In this document: piece after piece, positions 28,088 to 38,057 of the stretch
Layout: every line of letters starts with the position of its first letter
Position numbering within the stretch: position 1 is the first letter of the stretch
NCBI RefSeq assembly: GCF_001315015.1
Contig: NZ_CP012914.1
Location: 372,001 to 436,000, forward strand
Source of the DNA: Azospirillum brasilense
Lineage (GTDB): Bacteria; Pseudomonadota; Alphaproteobacteria; Azospirillales; Azospirillaceae
DNA length: 64,000 nt
Direction: 5' to 3'
Notes under the pieces: generated by a model
What the model was told of the DNA's origin: nothing
Database searches by the model: none
What the model saw: the letters and a program-made list of their open reading frames with translations, nothing else
Made by a program: the position numbers and the translations under genes

Positions 28088-29236
28088 TTACGTCGCGAGA
28101 TCCCAATCCGAAAGCCAGATGCTCTCGAGTTCGCGCCGCTTCAGCTCACCGACGACGCTTCGGCTGTAGTTTTCGAGGAAAGGTCCAAGGGCGTTCAGTT
28201 CCCGTTCCGCAAGTTGGACCGGCAGCGGTGCCGTCAGCGCGCCGCCCACCGCCGTCAGCGCCATGGTCATGCCAACAACCTCGTCGATGGCTTTGGCCGT
28301 CCATGTGGGCGCGTCGCCGACGAGCTGCATCAAGCGCGGTTCCGTGGTCTGTCCCGCCCGGAAGTGAAGCCCGATGACGCCCAGATCGACGACGGACCCG
28401 GGTTCCATACGCGGAGCGTGGACGTTCATCCGGAAGGCAGCCGTTCTCGTAAAGCTCCCAAGAATCCCGTGGACGAAGCGCCGTTCACCGACGCCGAGGA
28501 TCGCGTCGCGAACGCCGTCGAGCGCGGCAAGGTGGCTATGGTCGAACTCTTCGGTCGGCAAGAGCTGGCTGCGCCCCTCCGGCGAGCGCAAATCCTGCTG
28601 CGCCGACTGCACGATGGCGCCGAACCGCTGCGAGGCGAGGCCGACGATAATGGGTCCACCGGCTTGCCAGGGGAAAAGGCGCTCCCGATGGCGTGACCAG
28701 AACGTTTCTATGGCGTCGAGCGTTGCCGCGTAGGCCGCCTGGTATCCCTCGTCGCCGGTGCGGTTGACCGGCGGAACCATGCCCCGGTCCATGACCAGCG
28801 GCGTGTCGAGAAAGATGAGCCGCGCGCGCTCCTCCGAAACCGCCCGTTCGGCGAGTTCGTAGGCCTGCCGCATGGCCACCAGGGCGAGGCGTTTCGATTG
28901 GTTCTCGTAGTTGATGTCGTCGATCTCGCACGCGCTGTCCTGGCCCGCCGTCGACATTGCGTTGTGCTCGACCAGGAGGTCGCATCGCGCTGCGACTGCT
29001 CCGTACAGAAAGCCGCCGATCGTTCTCGCGGTCGCGGAATGCGTCGCGATTCCGGATACCCGGGTGTTGATCGGGTTCGGACGATCGATGGCTCGAACGA
29101 GCCCCGCCTTCACGAACAGCGGCGCAACGCGCTCAAGGTCCCGGATCTGCTTGAGCAGTCGCCCAACGGTCCCGGGCAGACGGACCTGGGATTGTACCGC
29201 GAGCGTCTGTGCGAGCGAACGGTTGGCGGTCTTCAT
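28088..29236 (-). CDS. Putative NurA-like nuclease paired with HerA
   Basis: A 382-residue protein. No perfect NurA signature was found, but its place directly before herA, its length, and segments such as ARLIFLDTPLVMDRG (a NurA-like acidic strand), IIVGLASQRF and EPGSVVDLGVIG fit a divergent NurA/RNase H-type fold. If correct, it would supply the nuclease driven by HerA and replace the missing HsdR. The start overlaps the stop of the upstream gene by four bases. Treat the nuclease call as a hypothesis. Confidence 0.6.
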   Translation of the reverse strand: MKTANRSLAQTLAVQSQVRLPGTVGRLLKQIRDLERVAPLFVKAGLVRAIDRPNPINTRVSGIATHSATARTIGGFLYGAVAARCDLLVEHNAMSTAGQDSACEIDDINYENQSKRLALVAMRQAYELAERAVSEERARLIFLDTPLVMDRGMVPPVNRTGDEGYQAAYAATLDAIETFWSRHRERLFPWQAGGPIIVGLASQRFGAIVQSAQQDLRSPEGRSQLLPTEEFDHSHLAALDGVRDAILGVGERRFVHGILGSFTRTAAFRMNVHAPRMEPGSVVDLGVIGLHFRAGQTTEPRLMQLVGDAPTWTAKAIDEVVGMTMALTAVGGALTAPLPVQLAERELNALGPFLENYSRSVVGELKRRELESIWLSDWDLAT

Positions 29237-30051
29237 CGGCTGGACCCTTCGCGAAGCGCGCTGACGTAAGGCGCGTATGGGCTCTGCATCACCAGATCGT
29301 ACGCGTCGGCCGTCGGCGTGACGCCAAGAACGAGGCCCTGCTTGCGCAGCTCCGTCAGGAGCGCGCGCGCCTTTTCGGTGGAGAACCGGAACACCGGCGA
29401 GGACCGAAGCGCCGCGACGACCTCCTCCTCGTCCGTGAACGGCCGGCTGAGCAGGAAGACCAAGAAGCCGTAATGGTCGGGCTGCAGCGAAGCCGTCGCG
29501 GGTGTCGGAGCGGCTTGGGTTTCCCCGGTAAGCGCAACGAGGTTTCCAAGCCAGCTCTGAAGCTCTGCGGGCACATCCAGCACGGCGAGGGACCACAGCG
29601 GCAGGCAGGTGACCGCGAAGAGCCCGGCTGCGGGGTGGAGTCGGTAGGCGCCCACGCAGACGCTGAGATCGCTCCACGTCGCACCCGGCATCGCCGGTGC
29701 CTGGAGCCTGCCGGTCAGCCGGTACGAGACTTCGGGCGCCAGCACCGTGGCGAGCCCTTCGCCTCCACGGGGCGCGGACTCCATCCGCTCCGCCCGCCAG
29801 GAGACGGGACGCTCGCTGGGCGCAACGGCGAAGGGGGGCAGTAGGAGGAGAAGGTGCCCCGGCGCACGGGTCCACTCGACTAGCCGGGCTTGCTCCCCGT
29901 CGTCGGCACCCTGGAAGCCGTCGGCGAACGCAAGGACGGCGGCGCGACTGCCGGGCAGCTCCGACGTTGCCGTCGCCGCCAGCGCCTCCTGCAGGATCCG
30001 GCCGCGACGATGGGTGGCGAGGGCTCCGTGGAGAAAAACCGGGACGGTCAT
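29233..30051 (-). CDS. Hypothetical protein with winged-helix-like C terminus
   Basis: A 272-residue protein. The C-terminal ~75 residues (FLVFLLSRPFTDEEEVVAAL followed by STEKARALLTELRKQGLVLG) look like a winged helix. The first part is hydrophobic and proline/alanine rich without a motif. Both ends overlap neighbours by four bases. A structural or DNA-binding subunit of the operon complex is the simplest guess. Confidence 0.7.
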   Translation of the reverse strand: MTVPVFLHGALATHRRGRILQEALAATATSELPGSRAAVLAFADGFQGADDGEQARLVEWTRAPGHLLLLLPPFAVAPSERPVSWRAERMESAPRGGEGLATVLAPEVSYRLTGRLQAPAMPGATWSDLSVCVGAYRLHPAAGLFAVTCLPLWSLAVLDVPAELQSWLGNLVALTGETQAAPTPATASLQPDHYGFLVFLLSRPFTDEEEVVAALRSSPVFRFSTEKARALLTELRKQGLVLGVTPTADAYDLVMQSPYAPYVSALREGSSR

Positions 30052-33000
30052 GGCCGTTCCCCCAGGCGATAGGTTCTCTGGATGAGCCCGCGTCGCACCA
30101 GCGCGTCCGCTTCCTGTAGCGCCAAGTCGGGATCGCGCCCGTCATCGAGCGCGGCCACGATGGCGCACCAGCGGTCGAAGCTCACGCCGGCTCCATGGAG
30201 CAGCGCCTCGCCCTCGGCGCTGTTGCCCTGGGTGTGTGCCTTGACCAATGCCTGCGCCGCGACGAGCGAGCCTGCGTCTTCAATGTCCGTGAAGGTCAAT
30301 GGCTTCGGCCCGGCCACCCCAAGCGCATGCGCGAGAGCTTCGCGGCTGCGCTGCGACCAGAACAGTTGCGGGTCCTCGAGAAGGCGCTTCCGGTACTCGG
30401 TCACGGCGTTTTCGACTGTTATGACGCTGCTCAGCAACAGCATCAGGGGTTTGCGCGGCTCTTCGAGCAGATCGCGGGCTTTCAACATCAGGGGTTGGAA
30501 GTTTCCCAACCGCGCCGGGCCGTCGTATTCGGAACGCAATCGTTCCACGTCCTCCGCTTGCGCATTCTCCAAGGCCTCTTGAATCAGGGCTGGCCGTTTC
30601 TGCAGCTTGTCGAAGGGTATCGCCGAGGATGGGTAGCGAAAGTCGGCCGGCGCCTGCGTCAGCACCGTCTGAAGGGTTGAAATTCGCTTCGTCGCGTCAT
30701 CGAGGTCCGTCCGCAGTTTCTCATAAACGCCTTTCAGCTCACGGAACGCGGTGATGATCTGGCCCTCGCACCGGTCGAGCGGATGCTCCTTCCAGGTCAC
30801 CAAGTCGAGGCCCACCTCACGCGCGAGGTTCTCCAGCTGTAGGGTTGCCTCCGCGACCTGGAAGTCGCGCAGGTGCTGCCTCAGTGTGCCGGGCTCCTTC
30901 GCCTGACCGACCTCAGTCGCCCCGGGCGTGGCGGTCGGTGCGAGGGCACCATCGAGAATGTGCACGATCTTTTCCAGGGAGAGCGTGAAGAGGGCGATCG
31001 GGAACCCCCGAAGCGACGCCACGTCCACGCGGATCTCGTCGGCCAATGACACGGTCCGCACGCGGATGCGCTCCTCGGCACGGCGGACAAACCCCGCGAA
31101 CAGGGACGCGCGGCGGATACGTTGCCACAAAGGCACATCGTCGAGATGGATGTCGAGGGTCCGGATGTTCGCATCCTGCTGCAGCGCCTGGAAGTCCTCG
31201 CGGCGGTAGACCCAGTTGACGGCGTCCAGGACGCGCCGCCGGCGCTGCGCGGCAATGCGGTAGCTCTCAGCCGTTGCCGACCGGGTCTCGAACGCATCGA
31301 GCGCGTCGAGGTCGGTGCGGCTCTCCTTGAGTTTCTCGCGGGCCTTGAGTGTCTTAGTCCCTGGTCCGGAACTCTCCGACGCGAACAGCTCCTTCACGAG
31401 CCCGGCGCCGAAGACCGTTTCCATGTCGCTGACCAGCGTCGGGTACTCGGTCGTCAGCCAGTTGTCCGCTTCCTGAACGGATCCGCGCAATTCGGAGCGG
31501 GTCGTCGGCGTGTAGACGTCGTTGGTCGTCGCACCGGGTTTCGGCTTTCCGAATCCCAATTCGCAGATGAGCGACATCCACTCCAGGTAGATTTCCTTAG
31601 GCTTGACGCCCTCCCAGATGTAGCCCCAGAACCACTCGTGTTCGGCATGGGCAAACGACCACTCGCCATCCAGCACGCGCTTGATCGTGCCGACGAGGAA
31701 GGCAGGGAACAGCGGCTCGGCCGAATCGTCGAGGCGCGAGAACAGCCCGGCCCGTTCGCTGTCGAGGTAGCCGGCGGCGCGGGCTTTCGGCGACACCCCA
31801 AGCTTGGCCAGGAGCGCCTTCAGCGCCTCGACGTCCACCCTTGACTTATCATCGAGATCGGCGAGGGTGACCGACTCCTGTTTGTCGATGGCAAGGACGC
31901 GCCAAGCTCTCCTGAGCAGTTCCTCCTCCGCCTCCTTGAGCCGACCCGCTGGCCGGAACGGCCACGCGATGCGGCCGAGATCGTCGAGTTGACGGCGGAA
32001 GCGCCCCACCTCGTCCGAAAACTGGCGCACGAGGCTTTGCAGGCGGTTGTTGAACGCCGTCGTGAATCCGTGGTGATCAAGGCGAAAGCCGACGCACGCC
32101 GACGTCGCGACGCCGACCTGGTGGAGGATGTGCTCCTCGGTGGAGGTGAGCTGATACAGAAGCAGGTAGCCCTTCGCATCCCTCAGCGTTTGGACGGACG
32201 GATTCGCCATCCGGTCTGCCAAGGCCCGGGAGGCCGTGAAGGCGACCACAGGCGTTCGCCCCTCCTCGCCGAACTGGGTGCTGGCCGCCTTGCACAGGCT
32301 CACCAGCTCGTCGTCGTTCTTCACCCACGCGAAGAGAACGCGCCCCCTCGGATGCAGCTTCAGGCCGTCGAACGTGACCAGGCCCCCCGAGGCTCCCCGG
32401 CTTCGCGGCGCCGTGCCAATGACGGTCAGCGACTCGTCGCGGATGCCCGAGGCCACGGCGTCGTAGGCCCAATGCTGGTCGATGACGCGCATCGCGCCCA
32501 CCAGCATCTGCCGCGCCCGCTGCTGCTCGGTCTGCGCCCGCAGCGCCGACAGCGCCGCCTCGTGGGCGGCGTTCTGGTCGGGGTCGCGGAAGATGAGCGA
32601 TGTCTGGCCTTGCTTGCGGTGCCGCAGATCGAGCCGGGCGATCATCTCCACGCTCGGTCCGACGTGCGTGGCCGTGTCCGGTTCGAGATCCTCCGCCCCG
32701 AGGAAGCGGCGCCACAGGGCGCGCGCCGCGTCTTCGGCGGCGGGGTGCGGATAGAGGAGCGACACGAGGTGGACGAAGTCGGTCTGGCGCAACGGGACGA
32801 CCAGTGTGTGCTTGCCATCGGTGCGCGGCCGTCCCTTCGTCTCATGGATGGCGTAGGTGCCGAGGTTGGAGAGGAGCTGGCCGAGGTCGAGCGGCTGATC
32901 GACGCCGCCGAGCCGCCACATCCCGCGGTCGCGGGTGAATTTCGACACGCGCAACGCTTCGGCCGCCTCTAACCCGTCCCACGCAACGCGGCTGAACAGT

Positions 33001-34286
33001 GTGACGACGGGTTCGTCGTATTCGTTGCGGGCGCCCAGCACGGCGGCGCGCGTCTCAGCGGAGTAGGCGTCGAGGGGGACCGGAAGCTGGCCGTACAGCA
33101 GGTCGCGTGCGGTTGCCAAATGCGACCGATCCGGCATCTTCAGCATGGCGATGGCGTTGTGATCGAGGACGTGCTGGCGCACCCGCCCCGATACCCGGAC
33201 CAGCTCGTCGAACAGGGAGCCCACCGTCGGCGTGTCCGTCTCGCCCCGCAGCCGCTTGTCGCGCAGGCGTTCGTCGATGCTCGCCATGATGACGTTGAAC
33301 CAGCCGAAGTTGCCCGCGCTCATCGCATACGCGGCCTCGACCAGCCCCTGCGGGTAGGACTCGGCAAGCCGCCCGTCGTCACCCAACGCCTGCACGAAGT
33401 CGCTGACGTCGGAAAAGGCGTTCGATTGCAGCTCCTCCATCTCAAAGCGGCGCACGGTCGACTGGATCTCGCGCAGCTCGTCGCCGATGGCCGGAGAGCA
33501 GAGGGCGACGTAGCGCAGCCAGGGAAGCTTGCGGCGTGGATCCTCCTCCTTGATCGCCTTGCCCATCAGCTTGATGGCACGGCCGTCGAGGTGCTTGATG
33601 TCGGTCGAATCGAGCCCGAAGGTCGCCGCCTCGGCGGCGGTCTCCAACTCGTCCAGCACCACGAGCACGTACTTGATGCCCAGCGACTGAAGGTAGGCGT
33701 AGGCCGCCTGGCAGAGCCGGGTCGCCAGCTCCGGGTCCACGTAGAGCGTCTCGTCGGAGTGGTTGGCCGAAACCTCGAGCGCCGCCGCGAGCCTCTGCGC
33801 GTCGAAGCCGGCGACGGCGAGGCGGTCGGCCGCCTCCTTCGCGATCTGGCCCTGGATCGAGCCGTCGAACGTGCCGCGGGCCAGCGGCAGCAGCGCCTTG
33901 TAGAGGCCGTAGGCGAACCAGTTATCGACGTTGTTGTAGTCGTTCGCGACCTGGCTGTAGCGGACGTAGAGCCCGAGGTACTGGTCCCGGTCCTGGTCGT
34001 CGTGGAAGAGCTGTGCCTTGCTCAAGGCGCCATCGTCGCCGCGCACCCACCAGCCGCGCGAGGTATCGTTGATCTGCGCCACCAGCTCGTAACCTAGGCG
34101 CGACTTGCCGATGCCCCAGCGCGCGACGACGGCGAAGACGTGCGCGAACTTCTCCGCCTCGTCGTCGACGAGGTGGATGAAGTGTCGGAACGCCTCGAAG
34201 AAGCGGCCCTGGCCGACGATGGGGTGGCTGAGCGGGTAGCTCGACACGCCGGTTGCGGCCCACTGGTGCTTCGCCTTGTTGGTCAT
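30048..34286 (-). CDS. Very large P-loop ATPase, BrxC/PglY-like
   Basis: A 1412-residue protein with an N-terminal AAA-type ATPase: Walker A ARWGIGKSRL (55-64) and Walker B YVLVVLDELET (206-215). The rest has many helical segments, with a coiled coil near residues 1200-1270. Size and layout resemble BrxC/PglY of BREX/Pgl and the large ATPases of other multigene systems. No nuclease motif was seen. It overlaps neighbours at both ends by four bases. It is probably the central scaffold and motor of the complex. Confidence 0.8.
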   Translation of the reverse strand: MTNKAKHQWAATGVSSYPLSHPIVGQGRFFEAFRHFIHLVDDEAEKFAHVFAVVARWGIGKSRLGYELVAQINDTSRGWWVRGDDGALSKAQLFHDDQDRDQYLGLYVRYSQVANDYNNVDNWFAYGLYKALLPLARGTFDGSIQGQIAKEAADRLAVAGFDAQRLAAALEVSANHSDETLYVDPELATRLCQAAYAYLQSLGIKYVLVVLDELETAAEAATFGLDSTDIKHLDGRAIKLMGKAIKEEDPRRKLPWLRYVALCSPAIGDELREIQSTVRRFEMEELQSNAFSDVSDFVQALGDDGRLAESYPQGLVEAAYAMSAGNFGWFNVIMASIDERLRDKRLRGETDTPTVGSLFDELVRVSGRVRQHVLDHNAIAMLKMPDRSHLATARDLLYGQLPVPLDAYSAETRAAVLGARNEYDEPVVTLFSRVAWDGLEAAEALRVSKFTRDRGMWRLGGVDQPLDLGQLLSNLGTYAIHETKGRPRTDGKHTLVVPLRQTDFVHLVSLLYPHPAAEDAARALWRRFLGAEDLEPDTATHVGPSVEMIARLDLRHRKQGQTSLIFRDPDQNAAHEAALSALRAQTEQQRARQMLVGAMRVIDQHWAYDAVASGIRDESLTVIGTAPRSRGASGGLVTFDGLKLHPRGRVLFAWVKNDDELVSLCKAASTQFGEEGRTPVVAFTASRALADRMANPSVQTLRDAKGYLLLYQLTSTEEHILHQVGVATSACVGFRLDHHGFTTAFNNRLQSLVRQFSDEVGRFRRQLDDLGRIAWPFRPAGRLKEAEEELLRRAWRVLAIDKQESVTLADLDDKSRVDVEALKALLAKLGVSPKARAAGYLDSERAGLFSRLDDSAEPLFPAFLVGTIKRVLDGEWSFAHAEHEWFWGYIWEGVKPKEIYLEWMSLICELGFGKPKPGATTNDVYTPTTRSELRGSVQEADNWLTTEYPTLVSDMETVFGAGLVKELFASESSGPGTKTLKAREKLKESRTDLDALDAFETRSATAESYRIAAQRRRRVLDAVNWVYRREDFQALQQDANIRTLDIHLDDVPLWQRIRRASLFAGFVRRAEERIRVRTVSLADEIRVDVASLRGFPIALFTLSLEKIVHILDGALAPTATPGATEVGQAKEPGTLRQHLRDFQVAEATLQLENLAREVGLDLVTWKEHPLDRCEGQIITAFRELKGVYEKLRTDLDDATKRISTLQTVLTQAPADFRYPSSAIPFDKLQKRPALIQEALENAQAEDVERLRSEYDGPARLGNFQPLMLKARDLLEEPRKPLMLLLSSVITVENAVTEYRKRLLEDPQLFWSQRSREALAHALGVAGPKPLTFTDIEDAGSLVAAQALVKAHTQGNSAEGEALLHGAGVSFDRWCAIVAALDDGRDPDLALQEADALVRRGLIQRTYRLGERP

Positions 34287-35353
34287 CGTGTCTGCTCCCG
34301 TTCAGTCCCCAGCGCGGCCCAGGCGTTGTGGAAGGCATCGTTGAATTCGGAGTGGACGACCCAGCGCACGAGCTTGCGCGATGCGTCGGCGTGCAGGCCC
34401 CGTCCGTGGCGCGCTTGGCCGGGCTCCGCGTCGAGCAGTTCCAGCGCGCCCCGCGCCATGGCCAACTCCATGAGCGTGTCCATCCAGCGCGCGAAGGTGT
34501 CGTCGCCGGGGCTCACACCGTAGGTCGCGAGCAACGCGCGCAGCACCGGCTCGACGGCGACGAAGCCACGCAGATCCGCCTGTCCGGCTGTGATGTCGCT
34601 GAGCGCCTGCGCCGGCGTGGACGTGCCGGCGAGGTCGGCCGCCAGCGCGCCGGGCAGCGTCACGTCGCCGGTGCGGCTGAGCCAGCCCACCGACTCCAGC
34701 AGATGCAGGGGGGCCGCGAGCGGCGCCAGCGAGAGGTTGTCCTTGCGCTTCCTGCGCTTCAGGACGTCGGGATCGTACGCCATTCCCACGCTGCGTGTCC
34801 GCGCAAGCCAACGTCCCGCCGTCCGCTGCTCGAGCCCGGCGAACCAAGCCGCCGGCTCGCCATGGCGGTGCAGGAGGAGCGAGACGCCTGCCTTCAGCCC
34901 CGCGCGCCCGCTGCGCACCGCGGCCCAATGCCTGAGTTCCCAGTCGCCCCGCTGGAGCCGCAGCAGCAGCAGCCGCAGCCACGGGCTCTCCCGCAGGAGC
35001 AAGGCCGAGAGCCGCTCAAGCCCGCGCGCCGGCTCGTCCTTCCAGTGCCGCAGCAGCGCATGGGCATCGTCGGTCAGCTCCCAACGGTCGTCCGCGTCGC
35101 GGGCGACAAGGCCCACGCCGGGCAACAGCGTGCGGTCCTCCCGCCGGAAAAGGCCGAACAGACCGACCGCACCGCGCCGGGAAATCACCCCGGAAAGGCA
35201 GCGGTCGGCCACCGCACGCGGCGTGCCGGTCAGTGGGGCACTCCGTTGTGCCGCGAGCGCGTCGAGGGCGCGAAACCAGGACTCTGGGTCGCCCGGCTCG
35301 GTCCAGAAAGCGGGGCGTTCGAGGTGGAGCAGTGGCTCGGAGGGTGCCGTCAT
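34283..35353 (-). CDS. Hypothetical protein, 356 residues
   Basis: No family recognised. The protein is helical, with leucine-rich stretches (SALLLRESPWLRLLLLRLQR) and a basic patch (DVLKRRKRKDN). The ATG at 35353 is chosen because it overlaps the upstream stop by four bases, as for its neighbours; a longer frame upstream to 35491 is arginine-rich noise. It sits between the large ATPase and the gene below, so it is likely a structural component. Confidence 0.7.
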   Translation of the reverse strand: MTAPSEPLLHLERPAFWTEPGDPESWFRALDALAAQRSAPLTGTPRAVADRCLSGVISRRGAVGLFGLFRREDRTLLPGVGLVARDADDRWELTDDAHALLRHWKDEPARGLERLSALLLRESPWLRLLLLRLQRGDWELRHWAAVRSGRAGLKAGVSLLLHRHGEPAAWFAGLEQRTAGRWLARTRSVGMAYDPDVLKRRKRKDNLSLAPLAAPLHLLESVGWLSRTGDVTLPGALAADLAGTSTPAQALSDITAGQADLRGFVAVEPVLRALLATYGVSPGDDTFARWMDTLMELAMARGALELLDAEPGQARHGRGLHADASRKLVRWVVHSEFNDAFHNAWAALGTEREQTR

Positions 35354-36540
35354 GACGCCACCTCGCCGCTCGTTCCGGCGCCGGCGCGGGCGATCCGTTC
35401 GGCGGCCCAGGTCTCGGCGGCCCGGCGCACAGCGGCGGTCACCGGGGAACCCAGCCGGTAAAAGGCCCGGCTGCCGAGCGCGCGGTAGCAAGCGTCGGAG
35501 AAGGCGGGATCGATGGCATAGGCGGGGTGCCGGGCGCCGGTCCCATGCTCAAAACGCCAGACTCCGCGCCGCTGCACGGCGTCGACAACGAGCCCGAGCC
35601 GGTCGTCGAGCGTGCTTGCCGTGACGCGATGACCGAGAAGCGTGACGCCGAGCTGCGCCAGAGCGCGCCGCACCAGCTCGCCGAGGGAGCCGCAGCGGAC
35701 CTCCTCGCCGTTCGGCCGCGTGACGACCACCTCGACGCACGGCGGCCTCTGGAACTGGGGGAGGTGGGCCGGCTCCAGCTCGAAGGCGATGCCGCCGGAC
35801 ACCCGTTCGGCCTCCCACGCCTCCTTGGTGAACACCATCTGGGCGAGCAGGAAGGCCCAGGGATGATGGAGCGCCCAGCGCATGACGTCGCCTTCGCCGC
35901 CGCGGCCGTCGAGCGCGCCGCTGAGGACCACAGTCGCGGGCGCGGTGTCGGTCGCCTCCGGCAGGCGCAGGAGCCGCCCGGGCCGCCAGGCCGTTGACGG
36001 GTCGTCGAAGACGATGTCGGGCAACGGCTGCGGCGTCGGCGCGCCGTCCGCCATTCCGGCGGTCGCGGCCAGCGCGCGCAGCAGCACCGGAAAGGCCGGA
36101 GCCTCATGGGCGGCGGCGGGCAGCACGGAGCGTTCCAGTTCGCCGAAGGGAGTCGGCGACAGCGACGGAGCCTCCACCGCCACGAGCGCGCCGGCGAGGT
36201 CGCCTGCGCCGGTCACGGCCTCGGCCAGCGCCGCAACGTCGCCGCGCTCACTCATCTCGGTGAAGCGGGCGCGGAGCACGCGCAGCCACGCGGCGCGCAC
36301 ATCGGACAGCAGCGAGACCACCGCCGGCGCCGCCTCCGCCGCGTCGGGCAACCGGTCGGCGAGCGCCACGGCGAGCGGGGTCGCCACCAGCACCGCTCCC
36401 CGTTCGCTCCACAGACCGCCGGACTGTATTCCCTCCAGGCCGTCGAGGGCGGACGCCGGCACCTCGCCCTGCGCGAGCAGGCTCCGCACCGCGTCCACCG
36501 TGCGCGTGAGCGCACGCCGCTGGAGGGCGGCGACGGTCAT
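35350..36540 (-). CDS. Hypothetical protein, 396 residues
   Basis: No family recognised. The N-terminal half is helical and alanine-rich; the second half has alternating strands (CVEVVVTRPNGEEVRCGSLG) and ends with a helical tail. Overlaps of four bases at both ends place it firmly in the operon between the HsdS-like protein and the 356-residue protein. Confidence 0.7.
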   Translation of the reverse strand: MTVAALQRRALTRTVDAVRSLLAQGEVPASALDGLEGIQSGGLWSERGAVLVATPLAVALADRLPDAAEAAPAVVSLLSDVRAAWLRVLRARFTEMSERGDVAALAEAVTGAGDLAGALVAVEAPSLSPTPFGELERSVLPAAAHEAPAFPVLLRALAATAGMADGAPTPQPLPDIVFDDPSTAWRPGRLLRLPEATDTAPATVVLSGALDGRGGEGDVMRWALHHPWAFLLAQMVFTKEAWEAERVSGGIAFELEPAHLPQFQRPPCVEVVVTRPNGEEVRCGSLGELVRRALAQLGVTLLGHRVTASTLDDRLGLVVDAVQRRGVWRFEHGTGARHPAYAIDPAFSDACYRALGSRAFYRLGSPVTAAVRRAAETWAAERIARAGAGTSGEVAS

Positions 36541-38057
36541 GGGCCGCTCCCTTCGTCCGGCTCGTCAAGGAGCGCATAGAGACCGTCGAGGTCGGGGATC
36601 AGCGGCGGGGCGTCGGCGCCATCGCCCTGCCGGAGCGATTGGAGGACGGCCCGGTCGGCGTCACGTTTGCCGGCCTCCAGCCCCTTTTGCGCGGCGATCA
36701 GGTCGGCTTCGGAAAGGCGGCCGTCGATGAGGTATTCGACGAGGAGCTTGGCAGAAGAGACAAGACGCTCAACCGCTCTCAGACAAGCGTCCTCGGCTTT
36801 AAGCGCGACGTGAATCGCCGAAGACTGCTCTATCAAAGCCCTGGGTAGAGGCAGCGAAAGCAATTCGTCCTGACCTATTTGCGGCTGCACGGCACCATAC
36901 GAGATTTTTTGCAGGAGCACTCGGCCCGCATCAGAATTGAGGAATGCCGCAACAACAGCAGCTTCTTGCTCGGATTTGTACCTCAAACGAATAAGGTGAC
37001 TGCTGATCGCGGCGCATGTGTCATCTTCAAAGACGGGCACTGCAACTCCGATGCTCCCCGTGCGCACCACCAACACGCACCGTGTATCGATTTTCGCCTT
37101 CTCCGGAATCGGAACATTCGGCCCAAGTCTAGGTGCGGTTGTTAGTGCAAGGCGCCCACCAGAAACCTCGGCCACGGTGATGTACGGGGTGCCAAGATCA
37201 GAAAAATTGCGGTGCTCGAACCCGTTGCTCACATTTTCTACGAGCGATCCAAGTTCTACGCTGCTCCTTGAGACCGACTCGAGCACGTTCATCGCTCGTC
37301 GCCCGTAGTACTTTGCGTCAAGCCGGTTGTTAAGGTTTGCTGAAGGAACACGGTTTGCCCGCCGGTCTGCAGTGCGAAGGGCATCGGTCACGTGAGGAAG
37401 GTTGAGCAGCGTGTTCAGTCGGTGGCGCATCGTCCTCGCACGCGCACGCAGTCGCCCGGCCTGCCGGACCTTGTCGCCGATGTAGCGTTGGGCTTCCGAA
37501 GCAGGCAGAGGAACCTCAACAAGGCGCAAATCACACAGGTTAATACCAGCCTGAACTGAACCAGTTATCTCGCGCGCAAGCTGCCGTTCTCCAAGAGGAG
37601 ACGAGAAATACGCAAGAACCCAACCAGAGTCGACCCGACCGGTATCGATGCGAACGCGTGCGAGATGTCGGTTCACCACGACACGAAGCCCGTCTTCTAA
37701 ACGCAGCATCGCAGGGCGCCCGACATAACCGCCAATGGCGACAAGTAGGTCGCCATCGACTGCCTCAGCCCGCCCGAACTCACGGAACAACTCTTCACTG
37801 ACCGGATCACAGTCAGCGGCGGAAACAAACATTCCGTCGAAGCGTTCTGCCTTCGCAACGCGAAATTTCGCACCGCGGTCATCTGGCTTGAGAACTCCGT
37901 AGACAATAGGCGCTGATGATGCCCTCAATTCATCGAGCGATTCTCGTGCCCACAAAGCACGGAGTTCGCAATCGCGGAGATGTTCTGGCCGATAGTATGT
38001 AGGATCAAGTCGATTGGGTGTAAGGCCGAGAGACCCAATCCGCGTGGTCACGACCAT
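36537..38057 (-). CDS. HsdS-like target-recognition subunit
   Basis: A 506-residue protein with two target-recognition-like halves. The first contains GDLLVAIGGYVGRPAM and SVQAGINLCDLRLVEVPLP, and the second contains VLVVRTGSIGVAVPVF and GAVQPQIGQDELLSLPLP, the classic end-of-TRD loop pattern of type I specificity subunits. Helical spacers follow each half. It directly abuts the methyltransferase stop with no gap. It probably directs the methyltransferase to its site. The middle of the gene is more AT-rich than its neighbours, as is usual for exchanged specificity domains. Confidence 0.85.
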   Translation of the reverse strand: MVVTTRIGSLGLTPNRLDPTYYRPEHLRDCELRALWARESLDELRASSAPIVYGVLKPDDRGAKFRVAKAERFDGMFVSAADCDPVSEELFREFGRAEAVDGDLLVAIGGYVGRPAMLRLEDGLRVVVNRHLARVRIDTGRVDSGWVLAYFSSPLGERQLAREITGSVQAGINLCDLRLVEVPLPASEAQRYIGDKVRQAGRLRARARTMRHRLNTLLNLPHVTDALRTADRRANRVPSANLNNRLDAKYYGRRAMNVLESVSRSSVELGSLVENVSNGFEHRNFSDLGTPYITVAEVSGGRLALTTAPRLGPNVPIPEKAKIDTRCVLVVRTGSIGVAVPVFEDDTCAAISSHLIRLRYKSEQEAAVVAAFLNSDAGRVLLQKISYGAVQPQIGQDELLSLPLPRALIEQSSAIHVALKAEDACLRAVERLVSSAKLLVEYLIDGRLSEADLIAAQKGLEAGKRDADRAVLQSLRQGDGADAPPLIPDLDGLYALLDEPDEGSGP

